Source: Adineta ricciae (Eukaryota > Rotifera > Eurotatoria > Adinetida > Adinetidae). Taken from it: 64,000 bases of DNA. A program made the translations under genes and the position numbers. Under the pieces are notes generated by a model. The model worked only from the letters and a program-made list of their open reading frames with translations. It ran no database searches and had not been told where the DNA came from. The stretch lies in assembly GCA_905250025.1 (NCBI GenBank), contig CAJNOJ010000160.1, positions 182,680-246,679 of the forward strand, given 5' to 3'. Each line of letters begins with the position of its first letter. Position 1 is the first letter of the stretch. Of this stretch, positions 48,048-61,765 are shown one piece after another.

Positions 48048-48231
48048 CAAAAAGGAAAATTAAAAATCTAATACGTTTTTTTTATCGTTGTGAGAAGTAA
48101 GTCGTCAAAACAGCGAGTATCTCTTTTAAGATTTCCCCTGCTGTTTAGTTTAGTAACCGCATCACAAGAAAAGAAAATCAGGACTTTACCTTCGAAATCT
48201 TTCTTTCAGATATGTTTACGTGAGGGTAACG
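43679..48231. other. Large gene-poor stretch upstream of KCTD
   Basis: About 4.5 kb with no supported coding gene. Open frames of 60-90 codons (for example 45819-46064 plus, 46423-46638 minus) lack recognisable content. Acceptor-like sites near 45800 and 46100 may belong to untranslated exons of the KCTD gene, but I cannot prove it. An (AG)n microsatellite is at 48014-48044. Confidence 0.35.
48014..48044. repeat. (AG)n microsatellite
   Basis: About 15 AG units, 190 bases upstream of the KCTD start. Confidence 0.85.
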
Positions 48232-49201
<970 letters not shown>

Positions 49202-50080
49202 TTTTCCTTTTTCGATAGCTGTTTCTGTACACTCCGCGCTTTTTTCCTTGTCATTCGATTTCACACATGTATGTACACTTGGTATGCAAGATTTTTATTT
49301 TCTTCGACTCCCATGATCGATCTATCTTCTTCTAACCAACAAGACAAATAAATAAAGAGAAGTTGTTTTTGTGCTGTATAACTAGATGAAATCTCTCCAC
49401 AATATCAGTGAATAAACATATCAAATAGCACATAGTAAAGACATGCTGTTAAACTCTAAGTGACATATATGGTAAAATATCGAACATTTCTACAATTAGC
49501 AAGAACACTCTGCACTGTTATTCTGTCGACCAATTGAAATCGATTGTTATGTGTCGAATAATTTGCTCTGGTGCTTCGATATAGACATTCATTCTTCTTG
49601 AATAAATTGAGATTTTAACTGCAATTAAACACTGTTATGTGTAGGCAGAGGTTGTTTTTCATCTCATCAACATGAAGTTGTCCTAAATACACTTCGACAG
49701 AAAGAATATCGAGGACTCTTACGGTCGCTCATTCACTCGTCGGTTGAGTATTGTTCAGTGCTCTATACAGGATTATTTCCACATGAAGAGTGAAGATGTC
49801 ATCTTTGTGTCATCTTTGATGATGAAACAAGTAAAAACATCTGAAGAACTGCATCCTCAACGTGAATTATTGGCTTTCCTATGAGCCGTGGAAAGAGACA
49901 GAACATTGTATGTTATTGCTGGTGGCGTTTTAAGGAAAAATACAGAGAAATATGTGTTCAATTTTGTTTTGTTTTTTCTTTCTTATTTGCTTCGAATACA
50001 TGAACGATCAAAACAGAAAACAAACAGAGCGGTTTTTATCGGATGTTCACGATTCCCGCACGATGATGAACTGCTCTTGT
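49202..50080. other. Convergent spacer, KCTD and eL27 3' regions
   Basis: Apart from the possible gene fragment at 49645-49884, only AT-rich sequence with AATAAA-like sites (near 49340-49355 on plus). Confidence 0.4.
49645..49884 (+). pseudogene. Possible decayed gene fragment
   Basis: After an acceptor-like TGTAG at about 49644, about 50 codons stay open (SSHQHEVVLNTLRQKEYRGL and RSLIHSSVEYCSVLYTGL). A TGA, then RCHLCVIFDDETSKN, a second stop, and in another frame KTSEELHPQRELLAFL follow. The protein-like composition broken by one stop and one frame change suggests a pseudogene. Family not recognised. Confidence 0.35.
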
Positions 50081-50650
50081 TTAGAATCGTAGTTTTTGGA
50101 AGAACCATTTGTGTTTGCCTGTTTTATAACTAAATAACAAAGAAAACTGTTGATTGAAGTTCACTAATTTGCACATTTACCGTTCTTCAAATTTCTCTTT
50201 GACGTCTTGGAGAGCTTTTCGTCGAAGGCCAGCATCACGGAAAACTTCTTTATTGATTAAACTTTTTTCAAAGTTAATGTCAACTGTGTATCTAAATCAG
50301 AACATCCTTGTCTTTATTTTCACCTGCGAAAAATCGTCCATTCTTACCGGGTAGCCATCAAATGATTATAATTCACAACTTTAACGAAAGGTTTAATTTT
50401 GTTTCGACGTGCTTGTTTTTTCTTTCCCATACGTTTGGTTACCTTTCGTGGATAACGCGAGATACCAGCGACAAGTGCATGACCGTAACCTCGTTCATTG
50501 CTGCCTTCATCATGTGGCTAAATGAGAAGCTTTTCCAAGAAAAATCGATTTCGAAGAAGATGTATTTACTTTGATGACTACTGCCTTACGACCGGCGTAT
50601 CGGCCGGCTAAGACAATAACAACTTTTTGACTTTTCATAATTTTCACCAT
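50081..50650 (-). CDS. RPL27: 60S ribosomal protein eL27
   Basis: Four exons: 50570-50650, 50348-50517, 50181-50291 and a last exon ending at 50081. [21 protein letters not shown] matches the family N-terminus; then [46 protein letters not shown] across an intron, and the invariant C-terminus [15 protein letters not shown] before TAA. The length, about 136 residues, equals the family. It is complete and surely functional. None of its exons exceeds 170 bases, so an open-frame search alone would miss it. Confidence 0.96.
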
Positions 50651-50941
50651 GGTTGTAACGATGATAAAATCTGAAGCTAGAAGAACTAGAAGATCTCTTT
50701 TTCAAGAAAAGTATAAAAAAAGAAAACAACAACAACTGGTTAAAGTAGGTATATGAATGACTGACTGACGACTGGTAAAACCGTTTGATTGGTCAACATT
50801 TCTGGCCTGTCGGCCTCTGTTTAACAAACACGGAGGATTCGCTGCCAATATTCGATTGATCCGAACATCAAACCAATGAAAACACGTCGTTAATAGAATA
50901 TTATTTTTCATCGAGAAAAGAAGATTGATTAAACTTATTTC

Positions 50942-51708
50942 ATGCCGATTATAACTCCTAATTTAGCAAGACTATTCTTCTTACCAAGTTATGGGTAAAG
51001 CGAAACTCGGTTAGGATTATTGGACAAGAATAATCTATACTTTAGTTATACACAGTTTTTAACTTATCTCGGTATTCGAAATGGATACGATCGAATTGAC
51101 AATACTGTGCTTGTTGGTATATTGCCGACGATTGCTATGCAAAAGTATCTGATTGAACATGAGAAAGTCAATGCGGTTATATCAATGAACGAAGATTATG
51201 AACTAACGTAAGTGTATTGTTTTGAATAGAACACTTTCAGTCAGTTCAAGATATCAGGTTTCTATGTTTACATTTTGACAATTTCTATAAATAAAGACCA
51301 CCTGCTGAGTTTTCTACAGTCATCTTACTAGTTTTACCTGTCGCTCTTAGGTATGTTTCCGATCAAAGCCTCTGGACTAAACATGAAATTCAGCATCTAC
51401 GTCTACCAACTGTTGATTTCAACAATCCCAAAGCTGAAAATCTCTTTCACGGCGTAGAATTTCTTCGAACTGTACGTCAAGAGAACAAAACTGCTTACAT
51501 ACATTGCAAAGCAGGTCGTCAACGAAGTGCGAACCTAGCGGCATGTTATCTTATCGACACATATGGTATGACACCTGAAGAAGCTGCTCGCCGTATGCGA
51601 TCCATTCGGCCAAGTACCATATTTGGTACACGCGAAATGAATCGTCTGCATGATTTTGTTCGACTTTTGCAGGAAGAAAATGAGAAAAAACAGAAAGAAA
51701 ATAAATGA
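50942..51708 (+). CDS. PTPMT1: Mitochondrial phosphatidylglycerophosphate phosphatase
   Basis: Three exons: 50942-50994, 51046-51207 and 51353-51708. MPIITPNLARLFFLPSYG is joined to YTQFLTYLG, then YDRIDNTVLVGILPTI, VNAVISMNEDYEL, LRLPTVDFNNP and the P-loop IHCKAGRQRSANLAACYLI (Cys and Arg present), then TPEEAARRMRSIRP. It ends in a Lys/Glu-rich tail and TGA. Known role: dephosphorylates PGP to PG for cardiolipin synthesis at the mitochondrial inner membrane. The next gene starts 30 bases after this stop. It is divergent from eL27, with about 290 bases between starts. Confidence 0.94.
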
Positions 51709-51738
51709 TCGAAATGTCGTTTTTATACGCTATTTTAG

Positions 51739-52327
51739 ATGAGTGTTCTCTCACCCAAAAAGAAGAATGTGTATTTGGACAAAGTGAATGAAAATCTATC
51801 AACGTTTTTCCGAACAATTGAAAAGTATCAGCAAAATTTAAATGAATTAAGTCAGCTTGCCAATGGAGCAACGGTGCATATCAATGATATCGAGAGAATT
51901 CTTGGTAATAACGACGACGACGATGATGGTGATGATGATGGTGGAAATGGAAGTGTCGAACGACAAGAACAAATCTTATCCGATCAAGAAAAAGAACTTC
52001 TTACAGGCGGAAAATTGTGCGAACTGAATCAGAATTTAAACATCTCAATGCGTGAAATTCGACAATCTTGGTAAGACCATCGTCATAGCAGATCAAATCT
52101 TCCACGAAGAGTGTTGCTGATTTTCTATTTCTTTAATCTATAGGAATACTCTTGAAAAACAGGGTGCCGCGATATTGAAGTCAGCCAGTCAATTACCCAA
52201 ACTTATTCAACTATTTTTGGACACAACGAAAACTGATGCAGATTTCAATGATCACCATTTTCGATCGGAACTCGTTGATCTTACTGAACAATTTCCAATC
52301 ATTGGTCGATTCTATTACGATTTGTAA
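51739..52327 (+). CDS. Small coiled-coil protein of unknown family
   Basis: Two exons, 51739-52070 and 52144-52327, 171 residues (MSVLSPKKKNVYLDKVNENL). A helical N-terminus is followed by an acidic run of Asp (51916-51945), a second helical region (QEQILSDQEKELLTGGKLCE) and a compact C-terminus ending LTEQFPIIGRFYYDL. No known domain recognised; the layout resembles small subunits of coiled-coil complexes. Its ATG follows directly after ATTTTAG, and the PTPMT1 stop is 30 bases upstream, so it is probably the second gene of a polycistronic unit. Confidence 0.7.
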
Positions 52328-52617
52328 GATGAACACTTTCGTGCTAATTCAACAGAGAGAATTCACTTTGTTCTTTTATCACAAAAGGTGTTTAGAAATT
52401 CAGGTGTTGTTACTTGACCTATCAAGTTTGAAATCTGTGAAACATCTCGCTACTACCCTAGAGTTTCTTTCTTCACGATCCGATTCTATATCAGGTAGAT
52501 TATCGAACGAAGATTACATTACAATTCATTATCTATATCTTCTAGTACCTCTTCAGATCATTCGTCAAATACAAATGAAACTAACATGAATCTTTCTTTT
52601 CAGATGTAAACTAAGCG

Positions 52618-55143
52618 ATGACGAGTTTTTTACTTAAAAATCTACGAGCGATCGCCATTGCAAGTGTGGCATTCACATCATCATATTTCAGCGGACATGA
52701 AGCTAATTATCAAATCAGAACACGATTCTTATCGTTAGTACAACTCCAAGCTGCGGAATATGTAAATGAACGCGAACGCATCTTTTTAGTGAATTCAACT
52801 CGATTTTTCAGGAACGACGAAATGCTGGATTTGCGCGCAGTCGAAAACGAGAAATTCAGTTTGATGATGATGATGACGATGACGACGACGAAGCAAAAGC
52901 TAAAGATAGCGATGACGCTGATAAATTCAACGAACATGGTTCAAATCCACGTGAACGACGTTTTCGAGAATTTGCTTCGGTGGAATATAATGATGAAATC
53001 TATATGGTATGTTCTTTGATAAACATGAATGAAGGCGAAATCAGATAGTTTCATTTAGACTCCAGTGGATTTTCTTGAATCTGTTATAGCTGAACGACCA
53101 AGACGTATGAATCGGGACATTGTTGATTGAAAGAACATTGTCTCGTTTGTTCATTAGCTCGTATTGGTCGTCGACAATTGACCGATGAAAAAGTCGATTC
53201 GATTCTGTATAGTACTCCGCCTAAACACCGAGGATCAACACGATTCTTTCGAAACCTTGAAGATGCTGGTAATACATCTGTTATGAATATCATTTTCCGT
53301 AACTAATGCTTTCTTCACCTAGGCTTAATTTCATTTTCCGAGTATTTGTTTCTCTGGGTGATTTTAACAAGTACGCTGAAACATGTCTTTTTTTTCCTTT
53401 GACATTTTGTTTTCTAGAACCACATACACAATTTGAAATTGCATTTGCCATGTTTGATACAGACGGTAATGGAACAGATTAAGTTCTATTCAAATAGTAG
53501 AAAAGAATTTTCATAGCTTGAATAGACAAATAACAGCAATTACCTCGATTTCATATGCATCAATAGACTAACTCATTCGTAGGCTAATTATCTTTTGCTT
53601 TGCCGTTGAGGATCATCTTGTTACTATCTTAGTCAAGACAGAACTGAGTTTTTCTTCAAGTATTGACAAGCACGAGTGGAAATGGACTGCCTTTTAATTT
53701 AGGTAATCAGCTGGTTGACAAACATGAGTTTCTCGTGGTATATACGAACATTTTCTTTTGATTTCATTTCTCAATCGTTTCAAATCTAGTTAGGAAAAGT
53801 CATGAGTGACAAACGAATGTTACGTCGACAGTCAGCTAAAACAACCACCAGTGCAAATGCCAATTACTCCCATGTAAGTGATTTCTATGTTTCGTCTAGT
53901 AGCTTCTTCTTGCTAAAGTAAATATTGTCGTACAAAGAAAAAAAGAATTCGATGTTTTCGTATGTATATTTCATCATTTGCATGCATGTATGTGTCTTTA
54001 GTTTTTAAAATCATTCTTCAAAGTACCGAAGAAGAATTCAATAAAAACATCGTTTATTAAAGAATTAGATGTCGTACGTATTGACTATACATGTACAATT
54101 ATAACTAAAGAAAAACATATCTGTTTGCACGGTTGCGACTTCTTTTCATGCTTGATGATTAAACTCACATGGTTTTTGAAAATTTAACAGAATGACTATT
54201 GTTCAGTTGCATTGCAATGTTCGGCGATTTACTTCTGCTTTCGCATTTTTTTAGGTACATGAAAACAAACAAACAGATACGACCTTGCTCTTACATTTCT
54301 TTGGCAAAAATGGTCGAGATACGTTGAACTATACGGAATTCAAACGGTAAATGTCGATTTTTGGAGAATATATTGACTTAATCAATCGATTTGAATAGAT
54401 TTATGGAAAACTTGCAAACGGAAGTATTGGAGATTGAGTTTTCAGAGTTTTCGCATGGCTTCAAAACTATATCGGATTTGGACTTCACGGAAATACTTTT
54501 ACGATATACAGATTTTGATAAAGAAACCAAAAAGGCGATTGTGAAAAAAGTGAAACGAACATCAGGAAATGCCGATGTACGTAGAAGACATTAGTTTTCA
54601 ATAAAGTCCATGTGTGTCTCATAGGGTATTACATTTGCACAATATAAACAATTTTTCACATTTCTGAATAATCTCGAAGAATTCAGCATCGCGATGCGCT
54701 TTCACCAACTATCGAATAAACCAATTTCTCAAGGTAAATGTCAATGATCTATCGTCGGATTTGACAACTTGTGTCGTTTTAGCCGAATTTCAACGAGCTG
54801 TGAAAATTTCAACAGGCTTCGAGCTTGAGACAGATATTATTGGCCTTATCTTTCGAATATTTGATGCTGACGATGATCAACACTTGTAAATATCAATCTA
54901 GGTAACTTGCGGTCTTCATTCTTCGCGATATTCTAGGAGTTATGATGAGTTCATGGCCGTGATGAAAGATCGCCTTTCCCGAGGTTACCAAGTAAGGTTT
55001 CATTTCTTCATTAAATTCAAACAAATTGCATAAATTTCTTCTAGACTACAGACATTTCTGAAAATTCGGGTTCGAAATTCGAACAATTCAAACGTTGTTT
55101 CCGTGAACGAGCCAAGTATGACTCTCCGCCTGCTTTAGAATAA
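52618..55143 (+). CDS. MICU2/3-like: Mitochondrial calcium uptake protein (MICU2/MICU3 type)
   Basis: About ten short exons. The N-terminus MTSFLLKNLRAIAIASVAF looks like a mitochondrial presequence or anchor. An acidic Asp run follows (about 52861-52890), then SVEYNDEIYMTPVDFLESV, STPPKHRGSTRFFRNLEDAGLISFSEYLFLWVILT and the first EF-hand. That EF-hand, DTDGNQLVDKHEF, is completed across the intron from 53465 to about 53702. A second EF-hand, DADDDQHLSYDEF, is canonical. It ends CFRERAKYDSPPALE and TAA 55141-55143. Known role: EF-hand gatekeeper of the mitochondrial calcium uniporter in the intermembrane space. Without splicing, the first EF-hand runs into a stop right after NG, so the intron there is essential. 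Confidence 0.9.
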
Positions 55144-55592
55144 ATCGAAAAAACTTGCCTGTTCCGTGTTTTGAAGTGCTTCTAGTTATTGCATGCTTGA
55201 TTAAAAAAATGCCGCTCACATCATATATGCATCCTATATATATTCTTTAGAGAATACTGATCAAATTATGTTGATTAACTTGAAATTAACGAAAAGAATG
55301 ATACAACTTCCATATGATTTAATGATTTAATGATGTTTGGCTCAAATGTAAAAAAAACAGTTTATCACAAAATGTGCTTTTTTGTTATTTATTCTCTGAT
55401 ATTTCTATGGCTTTTATTCTGTCTAGATCGACAATTAATGAAGACCGCGTCTGGCTTTCTCTATGGAAGAAAGAAATGCTCCTTTAGTTTTGCTAATCAT
55501 TTTCGTGTTGTCAATTGTTTCTTTTCACGTTTTATTGAATATATAGACATTATTTGGTCGCTTTTTTTTTCAGATGAAAACATCTCTTGCCA
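55144..55592. other. Spacer between MICU and RELCH
   Basis: AT-rich; no gene. A long T-tract acceptor (ttttttcag, AG at 55572-55573) lies 20 bases before the RELCH start. Confidence 0.45.
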
Positions 55593-58500
55593 ATGGATAA
55601 TGAATTAAATATATTACGAGTGCCATTTTCAAACGAAACGTATGAAACCCGACTTTATTTGACGAAAAATCCTCTTTCAAATCTATTTCAGGCGTGTCGT
55701 GCCACTTTCCGAACCGACAAATGTTAACATCGATACATATTTATCATCATCATCGACATCGCTATCAGAAATCGACGACGGACAACAACAGCACCAGCAA
55801 CAACAACAATCAGATGATACACCTGGACCAACCATTAAAAAAAAGCGAACTAAGTGGCACGTCTATGACACAGTGGCGAAGTTTTTGTTGAAAAATCGAT
55901 TTTATCTAACGGCTTTAGAATTTTATACAGAATTGTTAGAGAACGGTTATGATTTACCTCGTCTGCGCGAATATTTTTCTAATCCAGCAAATTTCGAAGG
56001 CTCGTCTTCAGCTACCATAACAAAACAATCGTCATTCGTTCGAAATCTCAGTCATTATGCTGACGATTCTGTTTCGTTGGGCGGTGGTGCAGGTGGCAAT
56101 GGTGATTTCCTGTGTCGAACATCCAGCAGTCAAACATTCGATTCGACTTCAATTGATAATATCACGCGGTATTCCGAAGATATCGACTGGAATAATGGAA
56201 ATGGTAGTGGTGGACCAATTACAAGTGCTTGTGCAGGTGCTGAGTTAAAATTCAACGATGAACGTGTCGCCGTGTTAGAATTCGAATTACGCAAAGCACG
56301 TGATACAATACAAGAACTACGACATACATTAACCTTTGATTCCGCAGATGATCAACAACAGCATCAGAAAAAGATAGACGAAAGAAACGGCAAATATCAA
56401 AGTACACAAAATATCTTTTCGACATTTGAAAAATTCTTTATTTTTAGTCAATGCATTCTCTTCTGCAACGTCACAAACTATACTTCCACCCGGATTAGGA
56501 GCCCGTCCATTTGAACGTCGTGCATTGAACTATTTGGTCAATGAATATCTTCTTACCAATAATTATAAATTAACCAGTGTGACATTCGGAGAAGAAAATG
56601 ATGCATCCGATCTAGAAGATTGGGATAGCGTGGGTCTAAATTGTTCCCGACCACCAGATTTAACTCAACTATATCGCTGGTATTGCCATCAATTGAATGT
56701 TGATCACGAAAAGCCCACGCAAGAAGACTTTTCAATGTCTGTCAACTTTGATGACAGTCTTCATCAAGACTATCAAAACCTGAAAGATACTGCTCAAAAA
56801 ATGGTATGTGAGATCGAATGAGATGATTTCGTTGGAGAGAAATTTTGTTCTGTTTTTGTTACAGCAACTCGATCTAGTCGAATACAATAAACGAATTAAT
56901 CGCATCGAAGAAGAAAAAGCAAGTTTCATCGATGAAATCAATTCTTTGCAGCATGAAAAGAAAAACCTGCTTATTCAATTACAAACTTTACAAAATCGTT
57001 TAGTGTCCGATGAATCATCAAACGAGGTTAAAATCGACGATACAATACACTTACAATCATCTCGACATGTTCCTCAAACTTTTCAACGTATCTTTCAACG
57101 ACAATCTCTATCATATCATGCCAGTGAAGATAAACATGATGAAGATATTGAATTAAATCATGATTTTGAACAGAAAACATTCGAAGAAATCATTCAAGAA
57201 CTGAATACACTTTCACTCGATCAACAAGACTTATTAGACTTAATTGTGCGAACAGTTACAAAGATCGGTTTGCATTTGAGTGGCTACAGAAAACTCGTAA
57301 ATAATCGACGGTTTCTTTGAACGCTGTTCATCTAGTTCGTTTTAGGAGCTTGTCCCTTTGTTAATCTGTGCGGCAATTTTACACCCCAAGCACACGGAGC
57401 GCGATCGTCTACTGAAAACTCTGTTCAATCTTTACAAAAAACCGTCATATAATCAGCGGCAGGTCCTATTACACGCTTGTCTCAGTTTTGCCAAGCAAAG
57501 TGGTCCATTGCGTGTACATGCTGAACTTTTGCCTCAATGTTGGGAAAATTTGAATAGCAAACTCGACGAAAGGCGCTGTCTTATCGCCGAGGCATGTGGG
57601 ATCTTGACACCACATTTACCGGTAATCATCATCCTATGGATAGAGTCATTTCATTGAGCTTCTCTGTGCTCTTTTAGCAAGATATTCGTGTGAGTTTAAT
57701 CTTTTCCATGTTACAACAAATGCTTGCCGAAGACAAATGTGATCAAGTTCGAGCTGTGTGTAGCAAAAGTCTTGCTATGGTTATTAATGAGATTGATGAT
57801 GAATCTCGGTTAACTCCAGTAAAGTTTTGTTTTGATTTCTGCGAGAAAAAAAAACATGTTGTTCTCTTCGTATTTGTAGTGCATTGAGCTGTTAGATCGA
57901 TGTTTATCGGACACATCAGATGTAGTACAATCAACAAAACAATATCTTTTACCATCCATTGCAATATGGTGCCTCGAGTTGGATAAAATTTGTGATGTTT
58001 TCATTGAGCATTATCTTGTTAAATTAGAAACACTTGTACAAGTTCGTATTTTCTTCATCGTTATTTCCGTTCCGACGAATTCTTTGTTCTAGAATATTCC
58101 AAATTCATCAGCTATTGATAACCAACGTTTTAATCAATTAGTTCTTATCTTAACTGATTTGATTGTGTTTATGTTTGCATCAACGTTGAAAGGTATGACA
58201 GTGCCAGACGATCTTCCTTCGACAACATCCATCTCACGGATTCTACCTGATTCCACATCATCCGAATTCTACCAGTTGCATGTCATTCTGTCTGCGACAA
58301 GTGAAAAATTACTCAGTCATTACGATCAATGTGCAATGAATGGGGAATTTCCATTTGCCGAACGAATACATACGTTTCTCGACAGTTTGTAAGATGAGAA
58401 AAAGAGGAAAAGTTCAGTTTTGACTTGCCCTTTGTCTTCGACTAGCTTAAAACGTTCGTTTGATGCAATGGCAGTGATTGATATATCGAATGGAAAACTA

Positions 58501-59957
58501 ATTCATACTTCCAGTGAGTTTATCAAAACAATGAGTCGATATTTTGGAAGAAACTTCTGGAAATTAAAAGTAAGAAAGCTGAGATCATTCGATCGAGATT
58601 GAAATAAACATATTCGTCTAGATTAAGCCATTGTATTCTACATCCAATCCTTGTACACTTCAAGAGGAAGGTCTTCGTAAAGGTATATTATCTTTAAGAT
58701 CTCGATTTCAATTGAAACATTTGCCTCTTTGAAGCTCCTTTCGTTTTATATGCTACCGGTGTTTTATGTTCGTGGACAACGGAACAGGAACGAGCTGAAT
58801 TAACTCAATACATATACGATGCACTTCTGTTTGCAGCTAATCAAAAACTACCGATCAACACTTTGCAAGCCATTTATGCAGAAGTTGGGTAAATCACATA
58901 CTTTTTTATTTAGATTACCTTGAGAAACATTCGTGAACTATTAACCTAGATCTGATATTAATTTTCAAGATAATTTATTGAATATTCTTCGTGATTCTTT
59001 AACCAATACCAATTCTCAAGTTCGATTGTACACTTTACAACTGTTCAATGTAAGTTTCCTCTTCGTCAATGAAAAGCGATCTTAGTTTTATCGCATTTGT
59101 ATAGATTACACTACCTTTGGTTGATCATTCAATAATATCTTACAAAATCTTGCCTGCGTTGATTACGCTTGCATCTGACGAAGATATGTAAGTCATTTCG
59201 AAGGTGGGGTGATTATGTACAGTTTGTTTTCTTAAATTATAGAACTGTACGAACAGCAACCATACCGGTATTTGGATCAATTATCGTCCAATGTTCGGAG
59301 TCTGAAGTAAGCTGGTCAAGATGCGAGGCAACCTATTCGTTTGATAATTGATCTCGTTATTAGATCTTAGAACGAGTTTATGCTCAATTTCAAATGTTTG
59401 ACAGTGATACAACATTTCGTGATGAACATCGCGTTCAAAGTGAATTCATTAAGACATTTACTCAAATCGCACCGCAAACCGAAAGTAAATTTCGAGAAGA
59501 TTTCATTCTTCCGTTTTTGGCATTCATCGCCTCGCAAAATTCGCAACCACAATCAGAACGCGGCCAAGCTAAGCGTCTGGAAATTGCAACTTATCTATTC
59601 GAGGCATACAGCGCATTGTCATGCTGTTTTCACTCGGGACAATCGATATTGAATAGTTTTCTTCCTGGCCTGTATTGTTTACGAGTTGACTTTGCACAAT
59701 TACGACCTGATAGTGTTGCTGTACTAGACTCCATTATCAAAGATCTCGAACATAAACTTGAACAATACCGACAGGATAGGTATGTTGGCGGTAGTGTTTT
59801 GATCGAAAAGAATCCTAAGATGATTGTATTTAGCTCATTGTTAATCGGTGGTGCCAGTCTCAATCAAGAAAATATTCGAGGGCGAATGCTCAAAGGTCTA
59901 ACTAATATTCGCGATTCAACGGAGAAATTAACTTATCGATTTATGAAAAAGAAATAG
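55593..59957 (+). CDS. RELCH: RELCH: LisH, coiled-coil and HEAT-repeat protein
   Basis: Exon 1 (55593-55639, MDNELNILRVPFSNET) joins at donor GTATGA to exon 2 at 55692 in correct phase. LisH-like regions: KKRTKWHVYDTVAKFLLKN (exon 2) and RRALNYLVNEYLLTNNYKLT. Coiled coil: EYNKRINRIEEEKASFIDEI. A long HEAT-repeat array follows (PLLICAAILHPKHTERDRLL, VRAVCSKSLAMVINEID, and so on) over many short exons, ending RFMKKK before TAG 59955-59957. Known role in mammals (KIAA1468): Rab11-binding tether for cholesterol transport from recycling endosomes to the trans-Golgi. An eight-codon upstream ORF (ATG 55574) overlaps the start codon. Confidence 0.88.
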
Positions 59958-61456
59958 ATATACTTATTAATTCGCTTATTTTCTTCCGCTGAGCTTTAAT
60001 GATCAAATTGCAATGTTTTATATCATAATACTCACATGACACATGTATATCCATACCGTATTTTCTTTCGATTGCTGTATATTTGTGTTAAAATCTTTTT
60101 TTCTTCTCTTTATTGCAATGGAAATGCATATTTAAGAACGACAATGGATGATTAATCTCAGACATTCCTTACTAATCAATTCAAATAAATAAATATCTTA
60201 CGATAATACATACACAAGATTTACTCAGTAGAAAGATCATTATACTGATATAACAGTGCTATCGTAGTATCAAAATTGAAAGCTGATCTGGAGTACTCAA
60301 CTATATACGTATGATTTTGCCGAATTTCGGCCGGACGACACAAAATAGTTCGGTTCCAACTCTCCGTAGATCCACCACCGCATATATCTTTCATCGCAAA
60401 ACGTTACATTCTCAGTATTCTTTTCATTCTTTTTCTGATCCCTAGAATAAATTATATAAGTGGTCGTGTGCTGCATGACATATTGTATCATTTTTAATGG
60501 CATCCAAATTACGAAATAGAAAAAACCAAGATCCGCGACATCCAACCAGACAGTCAATAACTGACGTATTTCAACAGAGTAAGTAAAGTTGTATTAGAAA
60601 AAGACGAACTTTCATCTAAGAATCAAGCTAGTTTGAAACAAACTACAAAATAGATATAAAAATACAAAAAAAGGCGAACAAAACCAGAAACAAGGCGAAT
60701 ATCGAGAAGAAGATAGTGAGCTCGATAAAAAATATTAGATCATTCTTGATGAAATTATGAGCTGGTGTGCAGCAACAGAAGATTTGGTGAACTATCTAGG
60801 CTGTCATATTCCCAATAGAGAATTTCCGAATTTTTTAGCTTTGGAAATTTCTTTCTGACTATGTCTTCATACTATTTCCTGGCAATCGCTATAATGCATC
60901 ATATGTAACTTTTCTTCTGTATCGAATAATTCCTTCTGACAAATTTCTGCTTCACTCGTTCGTAATTTCGCGCACCTAACAGCTAACAAAGTGCGTTGTC
61001 TATAAACCCTTTAATTCGTCTTTTATATTACATGCTCAGATTATTCGATAAATGTGCATCCATTTTTGCACTTATTTTCTTCATCAGTAAAGTCTAAAAT
61101 CTCCGAAAAAATATCAACTAGCAAAACTTTCGATATGAAAACAGCTATCGATTCATGTGATCTCTCCAGTCGGACTTTTTATCAATGTGCACGTGCACGG
61201 TAACTTGACAATTGGCATTTTTCTCAGCTGTATACGGTTCAAAGTCGATAAATAAGATATGGAATTGAGTTCCACTCGGAACGACCGAAACGAGAGTTGG
61301 AATACACTCGTGTGCGAATGCGTGTCCAGGATATCCTACATATTAGAATCATTCTAAAAAGAATTTCGTATTTAAGCGAGACGGTATGCCTCAGAACCTA
61401 CGCGATAACGGTATGAGACGGTATTAAAATTTTGCAATGCCACCGGTCTCTGCTCT
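59958..61456. other. Gene-poor region with possible decayed coding remnants
   Basis: After a plausible plus-strand poly(A) signal (aataaataaa at 60184-60193) no intact gene is seen. A minus-strand frame near 60297-60557 reads protein-like pieces (TFCDERYMRWWIYGELE, NYFVSSGRNSAK). Around 60498-60590 on plus a frame starts MASKLRNRKNQDPRHPTRQ with a donor-like site. Both might be decayed transposon or gene pieces; identity not shown. Confidence 0.3.
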
Positions 61457-61765
61457 GTACATACAATATGCAGATGTACACTACCGAACATTCGAACTGT
61501 TCCGTTTAAATAAAACTGCTATAGTCAACATTAATTCGTTTTCATCGTAAACTCGATGAGACACTTATCTTTCGTTTGCAAATGTTGCTTTTTTTCTAGT
61601 TGTAAATAAACATGTCAATACGACGCTCCTGGCAGATGTTCGGACAGTTACGACATACGAAGCAAGCTACAGTGAGTAACGTGAGCGTAGGAGTAGATTA
61701 TAGAATATTTACTTCTGTTCATATTCTAGTAAAACGGATGACAAAAACTAATGCTAAGTTCAATG
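61457..61765. repeat. Inverted duplicated block, right copy part 1
   Basis: Reverse-complement match of about 25085-25376, including the exon and intron of the small unknown gene; similarity ends inside its second exon. Confidence 0.75.

Noticed and set aside
52861..52890. GAT/GAC run read on the minus strand as a Ile/Val-rich membrane segment
   Set aside because: It is the reverse of the Asp-rich coding stretch of MICU.
60297..60557. Possible transposase remnant on the minus strand
   Set aside because: The residues look protein-like, but I see no catalytic motif or terminal repeats that would identify a transposon.
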